DNA of 64,000 nucleotides from Pedobacter glucosidilyticus DSM 23534 (GTDB lineage Bacteria; Bacteroidota; Bacteroidia; Sphingobacteriales; Sphingobacteriaceae): assembly GCF_000425145.1 (NCBI RefSeq), contig NZ_AULF01000029.1, positions 1 to 64,000 of the forward strand, in the 5' to 3' direction. Both the position numbers and the translations under genes were made by a program. The notes beneath the pieces were generated by a model. It did not search any database. It saw nothing but the letters and a program-made list of their open reading frames with translations, and was not told the origin of the DNA. Shown here piece after piece: positions 9,262 to 18,205 of this stretch (position 1 is the first letter of the stretch; each line of letters starts with the position of its first letter).

Positions 9262-11191
9262 ATGGACTTATTGGGATATAAATATTTACCAATGTGCCAC
9301 TTCCAAAACGGCTGTCATACTCTAAATTTCCTTTTAATGCATGTACTCTGTTTTGTATATTTTTTAATCCTATGCCAGAAGTCTGATTCACTTCCTTCAC
9401 ATTAAAACCAATTCCATTATCTTCTATGGTTAGGCTGATGCCCTGCGTATCTTTAAAAATCTGTATACTAAGCTTTGAAGCTTTGGCATGTTTAACTACA
9501 TTATTAACCGCTTCTTGTATGATTCTGTAAATAGCAGTTTCTATATTTTCATCAAGCTTTTCATCTAAACCTTCTGTTTCAAGACTTATTTTAAGTTTTT
9601 GCTCGTCAATTTTATTGATAAATTCTCTTACAGCAGTAGTTAATCCAGATTTTATTAAAGCATTAGGCACCATTTGGTGCGAAATAGAGCGCATTTCATC
9701 ATAGCTTTCATTAAGTAAGGAGAGTGTTTTTTCTGCAAATAAACTTTGTTGTTTGTCTTGCAAATTTATTTTTGAAACCAAACTATGTAAATTCATTAAT
9801 GCGGCAGAGAGTGTTTGGCCAACGCCATCATGTAAATCACTAGCAATACGTCTTCTTTCTCTTTCTTCTGCTAATAAAATTTCTTTAACCATTAGCTCTT
9901 GTTGTTTGTTAGCATCTTCTTTTAATCTCATTTGTTGTTTTATTTTCTGCCGATTGAAAAGAAGGTAAGCTGTTAAAATACCTAGTGCTATTACAATAAT
10001 TGCAAACAGGAGATAGCTGTTTTTTTGTTTTAGTTGTAGCTGATTAATTTGTGCCTGCTGGTTAAGGTCTGCAATTTTAAGTTCTTTTTTTTCTGTTTCG
10101 TATTTAGTCTTAAGCTCTTCTATAATTTTTGTTTTATCAGAGTTGAGTATAGCGTCTTGCATTTGATTTGATACAAGAAGCTTTTGGTAAGCTTGCTTAA
10201 AATTTTGATCAGAGGCATCAATTTTAGAGAGCTGTTGGTTGGTTTCTTTAAGTATTTCTGTTTCCTGAATAACTGAGGCTAAGTTCATTGCTTTTTTAAA
10301 CCAACTTATAGCTGCTGTAGTATCTTTTAAAAGCTTGTAGGATAATCCAATATTGTAATAGCTATGGCTTAAGTATTTTTTGTCGTTTGCCCGTTCAAAA
10401 GAGGTTTTACTTTTTTGATGAAAATCAAGAGCAAGCCTATGCTTGTTGATACTATTGTAAAGGCTTCCTATATTTTGGTAGGTCATGCCAAGGTTACTTT
10501 CAGAACCCTTTTTTATTTCATAAGCTAGAACCTTTTTATAGTAAAATATGGCAGAGTCTGGTCGTTTAAGCTTTTCATAAGCAGAGCCAATATTATTGAA
10601 GCTGCTGGCAATCTCATTTTCGTCTTTTGCTTTTTGTACCAGATGGTTGTAATTAAAAAAATACTTCAATGCTGTTCTATAATCGCCCTGTATGTAGGTA
10701 GCTATTCCTAATAAATTTAAAACCCGGCCTTCACCATTGGGGTCATTAACTTTCCTGAAATATTTTAAGGCTTCTAAACCATATTGTATGCTTAAAGGAT
10801 ACTCGTTTTTATGATTATAAGAAGTTGCAATATTGAGGTTTGCTTTACCAATTTCCAAATCATCTTTTAAGGTGGTAAAAATCTCTAAGGCATCCTGATA
10901 ATACTGAATAGCTTGGTTAAAGTTACTTTTTGCATGCGCATATATACCTTTAAACTTTAGCGCATTTGCCTTCCCTTTGGCATAACCTGCTTTATCAGAC
11001 CATTGGTAGGCTTGTTCTGCATAAACAATCATACTATCGGGCATGAGTAGTTTTTTTCTGGCCTGCTCATTTAAAAGGTCTATTTTTTTTCTAAGCTCTA
11101 CTTCATCCGTTTCTTGTGCATTTATAGGTATTAAATAAATACATAAACTTAATACAATAGTTAAAAAAAGTTTTACATAAGCGTTTATCAT
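9260..11191 (-). CDS. TPR-repeat sensor histidine kinase (NarL-type, HisKA_3)
   Basis: A membrane sensor kinase of 643 residues. After a signal peptide (about 1-25) come roughly seven tetratricopeptide repeats (about 35-330) that would lie in the periplasm, a coiled coil (about 345-390), one membrane helix (about 392-412), the HisKA_3 dimerisation domain with phospho-acceptor His454 in RRRIASDLHDGVGQ, and an HATPase_c domain with N-box IIQEAVNNVVKHAKAS and G-box DNGIGF/GSGTLVNIYIP. It is a close paralogue of the kinase directly upstream (18 bp apart, same strand), and both resemble the two-component kinases that phosphorylate LuxR-type regulators such as the one encoded divergently at 13266. 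The ligand or stress sensed by the TPR part is unknown. Confidence 0.9.
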   Translation of the reverse strand: MINAYVKLFLTIVLSLCIYLIPINAQETDEVELRKKIDLLNEQARKKLLMPDSMIVYAEQAYQWSDKAGYAKGKANALKFKGIYAHAKSNFNQAIQYYQDALEIFTTLKDDLEIGKANLNIATSYNHKNEYPLSIQYGLEALKYFRKVNDPNGEGRVLNLLGIATYIQGDYRTALKYFFNYNHLVQKAKDENEIASSFNNIGSAYEKLKRPDSAIFYYKKVLAYEIKKGSESNLGMTYQNIGSLYNSINKHRLALDFHQKSKTSFERANDKKYLSHSYYNIGLSYKLLKDTTAAISWFKKAMNLASVIQETEILKETNQQLSKIDASDQNFKQAYQKLLVSNQMQDAILNSDKTKIIEELKTKYETEKKELKIADLNQQAQINQLQLKQKNSYLLFAIIVIALGILTAYLLFNRQKIKQQMRLKEDANKQQELMVKEILLAEERERRRIASDLHDGVGQTLSAALMNLHSLVSKINLQDKQQSLFAEKTLSLLNESYDEMRSISHQMVPNALIKSGLTTAVREFINKIDEQKLKISLETEGLDEKLDENIETAIYRIIQEAVNNVVKHAKASKLSIQIFKDTQGISLTIEDNGIGFNVKEVNQTSGIGLKNIQNRVHALKGNLEYDSRFGSGTLVNIYIPISP

Positions 11192-11209
11192 ATAGATACA
11201 ATCTGGATT

Positions 11210-13174
11210 TTAAACCGGTAAAAAGAAAGTGATGAGTGTGCCTTTATGTGGCCTGCTATCTAGTTCTATGGTGCCTTTCATGGCATATATCCTGTTCTGC
11301 ATATTTTTTAAACCAAAACCTAGATGCTGTATTTGTTTATCAAAGCCAACGCCGTTATCTTCTATAGATACGGTTAAACCTTCCTCATCCTGTAAAATTT
11401 GTATGGTTAATGCAGTAGCTTTGGCATGTTTGATAACATTATTTGTTGCTTCTTGTATAACTCTGTAAATAACAGTTTCTATGTTTTCCTCTAATTTATG
11501 GTTTAAGCCAATAATTTCTAAACTTATTTTTAGTGCCTGATGATCTATTTTATTGATAAATTCTCTGATAGCAGACGCCAAGCCAGACTTTAAAAGCGCA
11601 TTAGGCATCATTTGATGAGAAATGGACCTCATTTCCTCATAACTTTCATTTAGAAGTGCGATAGATTTTTCTGATAACAATATCAGTTGTGGGTCTTGTA
11701 AGTTTGTTTTGGCTATCAAGCTGTTAAAATTTAGCAATGAGGCTGATAGTAGCTGGCCTACTCCATCATGCAAATCAGAAGCAATACGTCTTCTTTCTCT
11801 TTCTTCTGCTTTAAAAATCTCTTTTGTAGTAATTTCATGTTGTTTGTTTATTTCTTGCTGAAGCCTCACTTGATTTTTAATTTTTTGTCTGTTAAGTAGT
11901 AAAAAAGCAGATAAAACACAAAAACCAATAAAGATAACTGCTGCATAGAGGTAGATATTGGTTTGCTTTATTTCAAGTTTTTGTATGGCAGATTGTTGAT
12001 TTAATTCGGTAATTCTACGTTCTTTTTTTTCTGTTTCAAATAACACATTAAACTGATTGAGCTCTTTTTGTTTTTCTATTTTAAACAAAGAGTCTTTTAG
12101 CGTACTGTAACCAATGTAATTTTCTAAGGCTAGTTTATGCGCTCCTTTAAGCTCGTAAATATCAGAAAGTAATTTTCTAGCATCCATCATTTCTGGAATA
12201 GAGGCGCAATCTGTGGCATGTTTAAGTGCATTTTTTGCAAAAGCAAGCGATGAATCTTGGTTAACTGGCATGTAATTTCTAGCTAAGTGAATAAAGGTAA
12301 AGGCCAGCTCTTTCTTGTTGTTAAATGCAGTATGGCCTTGTATCGCCTTTTTTAAAAATGATACCGATAGTTTAAAATTCCCCATTTTTCCATAAGCTAA
12401 ACCTATATTTGCCCTTACTACGGGTAAAAATTTATCTACTTTTAAGTCAATAAACTTTTTTTCTGCAAGTTTTGAATAATATAAACACTTCTGATAGTTG
12501 TTTAAATAGAAATATACCGAGCCTAAATTGGCTTCGCTTGCTCCCATTTCAAAAGTTTTACCTAATTCTTTATAAATCTCATAAGCTTCTAAATAGTACT
12601 TTAAAACCTTTTTATATTCTTTTTGCGCTTTAAATAAAATTCCCAGATTTAAATTAATCATGGCAACATCTTCTTTACTATTATTTTTTTTATAAATCTC
12701 ATAAGCTTGTTTATAATAAAAAACTGCTTTTGGGAAATCTCCTTTCTGATCATAAATACCCGCTAAATTGTTATAACTATTAGCTATGCCTATAACATCA
12801 TGTATTCTTTTTTTAATAGCTAGAGATTTTAAATTGAGTTCCAAAGATTTATCGAAATTACTTTGCGCCTCATATACCACAGCTAAATTGTGGTAGGCAA
12901 TTGCCAGTACGGGTAGATTATTATTTTTTTGTGCTAAAGAAATTGCTTTCGCTCCATACAACCTTGCACTGTCCGGATAATGGTACCTATACTCCCAACA
13001 AATTTTAGCCATTACATCCTCGGTATTTTCTTGCTTACTTTTAAGTAAATGTTTAAGACTATCAATTTTAGTATAGGCTAATACCTGCATGTTGGATAGG
13101 CCTACAAAATATATACATAAGATAAGCCGAAAGGCTTTAAAGTTGATGAGTTTAGGTTTACTTTTGATAATCAC
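11210..13174 (-). CDS. TPR-repeat sensor histidine kinase (NarL-type), paralogue
   Basis: Second member of the tandem kinase pair, 654 residues with the same order of parts: signal peptide (about 1-33), periplasmic tetratricopeptide repeats (about 60-330), a charged linker, a membrane helix (about 408-428), the HisKA_3 domain with phospho-acceptor His469 in RRRIASDLHDGVGQ, and a C-terminal HATPase_c domain ending GTLITFFLPV. The cytoplasmic halves of the two kinases are much more alike than the TPR halves, so they probably serve the same regulator but read different inputs. It is divergent from the response regulator gene, with 91 bp between the starts. Upstream of its start the sequence is AT-rich and probably holds both promoters. 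Confidence 0.9.
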   Translation of the reverse strand: MIIKSKPKLINFKAFRLILCIYFVGLSNMQVLAYTKIDSLKHLLKSKQENTEDVMAKICWEYRYHYPDSARLYGAKAISLAQKNNNLPVLAIAYHNLAVVYEAQSNFDKSLELNLKSLAIKKRIHDVIGIANSYNNLAGIYDQKGDFPKAVFYYKQAYEIYKKNNSKEDVAMINLNLGILFKAQKEYKKVLKYYLEAYEIYKELGKTFEMGASEANLGSVYFYLNNYQKCLYYSKLAEKKFIDLKVDKFLPVVRANIGLAYGKMGNFKLSVSFLKKAIQGHTAFNNKKELAFTFIHLARNYMPVNQDSSLAFAKNALKHATDCASIPEMMDARKLLSDIYELKGAHKLALENYIGYSTLKDSLFKIEKQKELNQFNVLFETEKKERRITELNQQSAIQKLEIKQTNIYLYAAVIFIGFCVLSAFLLLNRQKIKNQVRLQQEINKQHEITTKEIFKAEERERRRIASDLHDGVGQLLSASLLNFNSLIAKTNLQDPQLILLSEKSIALLNESYEEMRSISHQMMPNALLKSGLASAIREFINKIDHQALKISLEIIGLNHKLEENIETVIYRVIQEATNNVIKHAKATALTIQILQDEEGLTVSIEDNGVGFDKQIQHLGFGLKNMQNRIYAMKGTIELDSRPHKGTLITFFLPV

Positions 13175-13265
13175 GGACTTTTTTAGGATTAGCGATAAAG
13201 ATAAGTTGATTTTAGCTCTGCATTTCTTAATTTAAAGATAATATCTTAGCGCAAATATTTTACTC

Positions 13266-13883
13266 ATGAATATATTATTAGTTGATGATCATATTATCTT
13301 AAGCGAGGGTGTAGAGTATCTTATTAAAGAGCATTTGCAACCACAAAGTATTCATAAGGTAACTTCTGGCGTTTTTGCATTGGCTACACTAAAGTCTACC
13401 GCTATAGATTTAATGGTTACCGATTATAGTATGCCAGACATGAGTGGGTTAAATTTAGTGAAACAAGTAAAACAATTATTTCCTGATTTAAAGGTGATTG
13501 TTTTAACTATGCATGATGAAGCCCAAATGGTACAAGAGATGGTTGCAGCAGGCGTAGATGCCTATCTTCTAAAAAAATATACACATCATGAACTCTTACA
13601 AGCCATAACCATTGTAATTAATGGCGGGCATTTTTGGAGTAAAGAAATCAGCCAGTTATTGGTAAAAGGTTATACACAAACCCCAGAAGAGGCAGAGCTT
13701 ACAGATCGAGAACTGGAAGTTTTGAAATTACTTTGTGAAGAATTAACCAGTAAAGAAATTGCTGAAAAGCTATTTATTGGCGAGCGTACGGTAGAAACTC
13801 ATAGAAAAAATCTACTAAGAAAAACAAAATCTACATCCACAGTGGGCTTAATTAAATATGCCTTCTCAAAAAAAATCATATAA
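13266..13883 (+). CDS. NarL/FixJ-family response regulator
   Basis: A 205-residue DNA-binding response regulator. The receiver domain (1-120) shows the acidic pair Asp7/Asp8 (LLVDDH), the phospho-acceptor Asp53 in VTDYSMPDMSG, the conserved Thr in VIVLTMHDEA and the lysine in YLLKKY. The LuxR-type helix-turn-helix lies at about 140-200 (LTDRELEVLKLLCEELTS, KEIAEKLFIGERTVETHRKN). It is encoded head-to-head with two TPR histidine kinases and is their obvious partner. Its target genes are unknown; the exported-protein operon that begins 88 bp downstream on the same strand is a candidate by position. Confidence 0.93.
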   Translation: MNILLVDDHIILSEGVEYLIKEHLQPQSIHKVTSGVFALATLKSTAIDLMVTDYSMPDMSGLNLVKQVKQLFPDLKVIVLTMHDEAQMVQEMVAAGVDAYLLKKYTHHELLQAITIVINGGHFWSKEISQLLVKGYTQTPEEAELTDRELEVLKLLCEELTSKEIAEKLFIGERTVETHRKNLLRKTKSTSTVGLIKYAFSKKII

Positions 13884-13971
13884 ACTACGTAAAGTTACGG
13901 ATGCAAAATCAGTAATTCAACGGAAAACACAATGCGCCAACATGGTTTAGCTTTACTAAAAAAAAGCAACC

Positions 13972-15033
13972 ATGAAACAAATTAAAAAAATTTTAATGAT
14001 TTGCCTGTTGATTTCCGGAGGAAGTCTTATGGCGCAACAAATCCAGTTAGGTGAGTTTAAACCTAAGGATACTTCTTTTGGTTTAGGAAAGCTGAAAGGT
14101 AAAGCTAAAAAGGTTTATATAGCAGCCTTTAATGTAAACTATCAGGTTTATAATGAAAAGCAGGATTTTAAACAAGGAGGTTCAACATTGGGCGGAGGGT
14201 TTAAAGGAGATGCTTTAGCTGAAATTTCTGTAGGATTAGATGGTCTTACCAACCAAGATGTTCAAAAAATTACCGATAAGCTTTATGCTGATTATGTGGC
14301 TCAATTAAAATCAAAAGGATTAACTATCGTAACCGCAGATGAAGCGGCAAAGACTAGTGTGTATGCTGATTTTGAGAAGCTTAAAGGTGGGGAAATCAGT
14401 TTAGCACAATTACCGGGTACACTATCAAGCGCACCAAGTGGATATGAGTATTTTGTTAAAAAGGTTGATAAATCTGGTAAAGTCAAAAGTGGAGGCTTTT
14501 TAGGTACAACTGCAACTTTATATCCAAAACTTTCTAGCGAGTTAGATGACGCTATTATTGCTGAGGTAAATATGTATGTTCTTTTTATAGAAAGTGCAAA
14601 TGCCTTTAAAGGTAATGGTGCAAATATAAAGGTGCAAACCAACCTCAGGATATCTGGCCCCGAAGCTATAGAAATGACAAGCGATAATAAGGTGAAGTTT
14701 AAAGGACAGAATGAATATTTTATGGCTAGTAGCGGCGTAAATTTCTATCATGGCAAGATGGGAATGGGGGCAACTACTACATATTCTGGTTCACTAAGTA
14801 AATCATTAGAAATTAATGGTGTAATAGAGGATACTAAGCTTCAAAGCTTTGCTAACAGAAGCTACGGTACAGCCAATCAAACGGTTTACGGTACTTTCTT
14901 TACAGCGCAAAACAAATCTGCTAAAAATTCTAAAGTTGTAGAGGTTGACGGCGCAAAGTATTACGAAGGAGTTTACATGGCAGCAAAGAAATTTATGGAT
15001 CATCATACTCAGGAGTTTCTTAAAGGATTTTAA
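13972..15033 (+). CDS. Exported protein of unknown function
   Basis: A 353-residue protein with a clear signal peptide (MKQIKKILMICLLISGGSLMAQQ, cleavage after about residue 22). I do not recognise the family. The mature part begins with GLGKLKGKAKKVYIAAFNVNYQVY, then a long amphipathic stretch (QKITDKLYADYVAQLKSKGL), and later alternates short beta-like segments; glycine- and lysine-rich, no cysteine in the mature part. It is the first of four consecutive genes on this strand, all encoding exported proteins, and could be a periplasmic or outer-membrane-associated partner of the next two. The layout strand-helix with VYIAAF near the start loosely recalls CsgG/TolB-N-like folds, but this is only an impression. 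Confidence 0.6.
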   Translation: MKQIKKILMICLLISGGSLMAQQIQLGEFKPKDTSFGLGKLKGKAKKVYIAAFNVNYQVYNEKQDFKQGGSTLGGGFKGDALAEISVGLDGLTNQDVQKITDKLYADYVAQLKSKGLTIVTADEAAKTSVYADFEKLKGGEISLAQLPGTLSSAPSGYEYFVKKVDKSGKVKSGGFLGTTATLYPKLSSELDDAIIAEVNMYVLFIESANAFKGNGANIKVQTNLRISGPEAIEMTSDNKVKFKGQNEYFMASSGVNFYHGKMGMGATTTYSGSLSKSLEINGVIEDTKLQSFANRSYGTANQTVYGTFFTAQNKSAKNSKVVEVDGAKYYEGVYMAAKKFMDHHTQEFLKGF

Positions 15034-15051
15034 GCAGTAAAAATTTTAGAA

Positions 15052-15933
15052 ATGAAGGTGCTGTTTTATATACTCTTGGTAGTAACATTTGTGCTAAGCA
15101 TGGTGATAAAAGAATCTCATGCACAGAAGCTTGATTATGCTAAAGTGGCTGATAGTCCGGAACAGACCATTAACCACATGCTTAATATTGCTCCTGTAGA
15201 GGGCTTTGTTTCTACCAGTAAATATGCAGCCAGTTCATTAATGTTGGGTATAAACGGAGTTTATGGTTTTAACCACAAGCTTGGTTTTGAGGGTTATGCA
15301 GGCATTCCTTACTTTACAACAAAAGGTATTAAAGGGTTAAGCTATGTCCAGGGAGGTGCATTTTTTAACTTTTCTACCAAAGAAAAAATGAGAGATACCA
15401 AAGTCATCTTAAATTATAAAAGAACTCTTGATGTAATCAGCAGTACAGAAACTTATACTTATTTAGCTATACCGGCAAAAGTTAAACATGTTTTGGGTTT
15501 AAGAGCTGGGATACAACATAACAGTAGTAGCTTAAGAACTGATGGAATTAAGATAGCACAAGCCGAAGCAGATTTTAAACTGACCGGTATATACGCCGGA
15601 ATCCAATCAACATCAAGTCATCTGATTAAAACACAGCTTAAAGGAGAGCCACAGGCAGTACCAACAGGATCTATCTATAAATTATTTGCAGATGTGATGG
15701 TTTATCCGGTAAGCAAAATTGATAATGCGTTCTTGTCAGACCAAATCAGTAGCGGTAATCTAGGGGCAAGGGCAGGAGTAGTATGGGTACAAAATCCTTA
15801 TGCTAAAAAGCACCAAACAAATGCTTACAATCCATTTTTGGGGCGTATGAATATGGCTTTAGAAATTGGAAACAGACCCATAGACGGTTTTTATTTTAAG
15901 GGTGGTGTTTATTGGGGCATAATTTATAGGTAA
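15052..15933 (+). CDS. Exported protein, probable outer-membrane beta-barrel
   Basis: A 293-residue protein with a signal peptide (about 1-24, ending SHAQK). I do not recognise the family. Alternating hydrophobic/polar strands rich in Gly, Tyr and Phe (LMLGINGVYGFNHKLGFEGY, GGAFFNFSTKE, GLRAGIQHNSSSL, GIYAGIQSTS) and a C-terminus ending GGVYWGIIYR suggest an outer-membrane barrel. It follows the preceding exported protein by 18 bp and is presumably co-transcribed with it. No lipobox. Confidence 0.55.
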   Translation: MKVLFYILLVVTFVLSMVIKESHAQKLDYAKVADSPEQTINHMLNIAPVEGFVSTSKYAASSLMLGINGVYGFNHKLGFEGYAGIPYFTTKGIKGLSYVQGGAFFNFSTKEKMRDTKVILNYKRTLDVISSTETYTYLAIPAKVKHVLGLRAGIQHNSSSLRTDGIKIAQAEADFKLTGIYAGIQSTSSHLIKTQLKGEPQAVPTGSIYKLFADVMVYPVSKIDNAFLSDQISSGNLGARAGVVWVQNPYAKKHQTNAYNPFLGRMNMALEIGNRPIDGFYFKGGVYWGIIYR

Positions 15934-15935
15934 CT

Positions 15936-16001
15936 GCACAAGCTTCATGGTTGAAGACGAAGCTTTTGCAGAGCTATCACCACCAGTGTATTCTGGTGGT
16001 G
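15936..16001 (+). other. Two consecutive hairpins between co-directional genes
   Basis: Hairpin 1: GCACAAGCTTC at 15936-15946 with GAAGCTTTTGC at 15959-15969 (10 of 11 pairs). Hairpin 2: CACCACCAG at 15978-15986 with CTGGTGGTG at 15993-16001 (9 of 9), followed only by TTTCTAAAA. They fill the 87-bp gap between the second and third genes of the run. They could be a partial terminator or an mRNA-processing/stability element that sets different levels for the two gene pairs. Confidence 0.55.
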
Positions 16002-16020
16002 TTTCTAAAATTAAATAGAG

Positions 16021-16464
16021 ATGAAAACTAAACAAGTAAACATTTTAATCATCTTGTCTTTGCTATGTACACTTACTGTAAAGACAGTTAAAGCACAAAA
16101 TTTACCTCTTGTTTTGGGAGATAGTGTAGAAGTATATGGACCATTTCAGCAGGTTATTGTTGCAGGTGAAGTACTTAAAGTAAGAACCAAATTATTAAGA
16201 CATTGGGGTACAACCTGTCAATACGATGTAGAGATTACCAATACCGGCAATAAATTGGTATCAGCAAGAACAGGCTTACTGATGAATAATACCAATAGTT
16301 TAAATATCAATACTTCTGTTAACTTAAATCTTAAACCCAATTATTATGTGATTTATAAATTGGAGGTAAGAGAATGTTTAAAAAGAAGAGAAAAAAATCC
16401 AATAATCAGTTGTATGACATGTCCTCCGGTACTAGGATTTTATCAAGCCTCATCAAAAAAATAA
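16021..16464 (+). CDS. Small exported protein of unknown function
   Basis: A 147-residue exported protein with a signal peptide ending near VKAQN (residue 26). Family not recognised. The mature part is a short beta-rich domain with four cysteines (in TTCQYDVE, VRECLKRRE, ISCMTCPPV), which could form disulfides in the periplasm; the C-terminal CMTCPP resembles a CxxC but without a thioredoxin context. The gene ends 3 bp before the next start, so the two are translationally close. Third gene of the exported-protein run. Confidence 0.55.
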   Translation: MKTKQVNILIILSLLCTLTVKTVKAQNLPLVLGDSVEVYGPFQQVIVAGEVLKVRTKLLRHWGTTCQYDVEITNTGNKLVSARTGLLMNNTNSLNINTSVNLNLKPNYYVIYKLEVRECLKRREKNPIISCMTCPPVLGFYQASSKK

Positions 16465-16467
16465 GAT

Positions 16468-17262
16468 ATGAAGAAGAACCTTTACCTTTTCCTAATTTTC
16501 ATGCTATTATCTGTTATAACAGGATATGCACAGAGTTTTAAAGACCTTAAAAATAAAAAGAATAAGAATCCATTTACAGAGGGAAACATTAAGCTTTTTG
16601 TAAGATATACCCATTTGAAAGGGAAATTTACCGAACCTTTATCTGGACCTACTGTAAATGTTGCAACCAAAAGAGATCGTTTTCAGGCAAACCAGTTCAG
16701 ATACAGATTTGAAAATCCTACACTTGGTGATGGTATTTTTACTATTGTAAGAGGATTTAAAAGGTTAAGTAACGATGAAAGTAGGGTTACAACCAATCGC
16801 TCTGAACTTACTTTGGCATCAGGCTTCGTAGGATGGCATCAGGCAAGTTATAATGTGCTGGCAAAAGATAGGCTTATTGTTAGTCCTGGCGTAAGTTTTG
16901 GCGATGTTTTGCTAGGTACAAAAAGAAGAACCAATACGCAATCTGGCTCTTTGGTAACAGACCCTGCCGGATATTATTTTTATGCTGGGCCTCATGTTTT
17001 GGTAAGTTATCTGGTTAATAAATCTATCTGGATTGATACTTATCTGAATTATGATATCACCTTTGTAAAAGTAGCAAATCCTAAAAATGATTATGTAGAA
17101 AATCCCGACTATGCTTTACCTACCTTATTTACCATTGGTGGAGATGTTTTTACTTCAAAAAGTAAATTGTATGGTGGGGCAAGATTAGTGAAAATGATGG
17201 ATACTGGAGAAAATAAAGATTCTGGAACTCGCTTTGATCTTTCGTTGGGCTTTGTATTTTAA
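16468..17262 (+). CDS. Exported protein, probable outer-membrane beta-barrel
   Basis: A 264-residue protein with a signal peptide (about 1-22, ending GYAQS). Family not recognised. The mature part is built of alternating strands (FRYRFENPTLGDGIFTIVR, LTLASGFVGWH, YYFYAGPHVLVSYLVN, IWIDTYLNYDITFVKV) and ends DLSLGFVF, the terminal phenylalanine typical of outer-membrane barrels. It starts 3 bp after the preceding gene and is followed by a good terminator, so it is the last gene of the 13972-17262 run. Confidence 0.55.
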   Translation: MKKNLYLFLIFMLLSVITGYAQSFKDLKNKKNKNPFTEGNIKLFVRYTHLKGKFTEPLSGPTVNVATKRDRFQANQFRYRFENPTLGDGIFTIVRGFKRLSNDESRVTTNRSELTLASGFVGWHQASYNVLAKDRLIVSPGVSFGDVLLGTKRRTNTQSGSLVTDPAGYYFYAGPHVLVSYLVNKSIWIDTYLNYDITFVKVANPKNDYVENPDYALPTLFTIGGDVFTSKSKLYGGARLVKMMDTGENKDSGTRFDLSLGFVF

Positions 17263-17298
17263 AATGAAATAATTTTTGTACAATAGTTTATTTTGTTG

Positions 17299-17331
17299 AA
17301 AGAGGAATGATAATATCTTCCTCTTTTTTTG
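17299..17331 (+). terminator. Intrinsic terminator of the exported-protein run
   Basis: Perfect 9-bp stem (AAAGAGGAA at 17299-17307, TTCCTCTTT at 17318-17326) with a 10-nt loop and a T run reaching 17330. It separates the four-gene run from msrB. Confidence 0.8.
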
Positions 17332-17371
17332 TTTTAGGATAAAACTAAGTCCATAAATTAACGTTATTTAT

Positions 17372-17740
17372 ATGATGAATTACAATAAATTAACACCCGA
17401 AGAAGAATATATCATTTTACATAAAGGTACAGAAATGCCCTTTACCGGGGCATATACCAACCTAAAAGATGCTGGTACTTATGTTTGCAAAAGATGTAAT
17501 TCCCCTTTGTATAAATCTGAAGATAAATTTGAGTCGCACTGCGGATGGCCAAGTTTTGATGATGAAATACCTGGTGCAGTTAAAAGGGTGATGGATAGAG
17601 ATGGTAGAAGGGTAGAAATTGTTTGTGCAAATTGTGGCGGACATTTGGGGCATGTATTTGAAGGGGAGCGTTTTACACCAAAAAATACACGCCATTGTGT
17701 AAACTCTTTAAGTATGATTTTTGTTCCTAAAGAAGCTTAG
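17372..17740 (+). CDS. msrB: Peptide-methionine (R)-S-oxide reductase
   Basis: Reduces methionine-(R)-sulfoxide in proteins back to methionine, a repair step after oxidative damage. The 122-residue SelR domain is complete: structural zinc CxxC pairs Cys39/Cys42 (CKRC) and Cys85/Cys88 (CANC), the HCGWPSF motif with Cys57, the GGHLGHVF segment, and catalytic Cys109 in TRHCVNS (cysteine, not selenocysteine). No signal peptide, so cytoplasmic. Two adjacent ATG codons begin the frame; either may be used. It stands alone, between a terminator and the RlpA-type pair. Confidence 0.95.
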   Translation: MMNYNKLTPEEEYIILHKGTEMPFTGAYTNLKDAGTYVCKRCNSPLYKSEDKFESHCGWPSFDDEIPGAVKRVMDRDGRRVEIVCANCGGHLGHVFEGERFTPKNTRHCVNSLSMIFVPKEA

Positions 17741-17805
17741 ATTTTTATTTTTAAACTAATTCTTCTATCTTCGGATAATTTCTAATTATCTGTTAATCAA
17801 TAAGT

Positions 17806-18189
17806 ATGAAAGTTTTACTTCTTTTAAGCACTTTTTTACTGATGAATTTTAGTATTTCATTCAGTAATGATAAAGAGAAAAATCTAGTACAAAAGCAGGT
17901 AAGAGCTACCTACTATGCCAGTAAATTTGTAGGTAGGAAAACCAGTAGCGGACAAGTTTATACTCATGATAAATTCACTGCTGCACATAAAACTTTGCCT
18001 TTTGGCACTGAGGTTACGGTTGTAAATCCAAAAAACGGAAAATCAGTTATTGTTGTGGTTAATGATAGGGGACCATTTGGTAAAGGCTTAGCTATCGATT
18101 TATCTCAATCTGCTGCCAGAGAAATTGGTATTATGGGGCAAGGGATAGCTACTGTTGAAATTTCATACTCGCTTCCAGAGGTTGAATAG
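17806..18189 (+). CDS. RlpA-like double-psi beta-barrel protein (secreted form)
   Basis: A 127-residue exported protein: signal peptide (about 1-20), then a single double-psi beta-barrel of the RlpA family. Conserved landmarks are [31 protein letters not shown], and [21 protein letters not shown]. RlpA proteins act on, or bind, septal peptidoglycan; the N-terminal Asp/His environment for lytic activity is kept ([15 protein letters not shown]). No SPOR domain is present, unlike E. coli RlpA. It is followed 16 bp later by a paralogue that is a lipoprotein, so the two look like a tandem duplication with different anchoring. Confidence 0.85.
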   Translation: MKVLLLLSTFLLMNFSISFSNDKEKNLVQKQVRATYYASKFVGRKTSSGQVYTHDKFTAAHKTLPFGTEVTVVNPKNGKSVIVVVNDRGPFGKGLAIDLSQSAAREIGIMGQGIATVEISYSLPEVE

Positions 18190-18205
18190 AAATTTACCAT
18201 TCATC

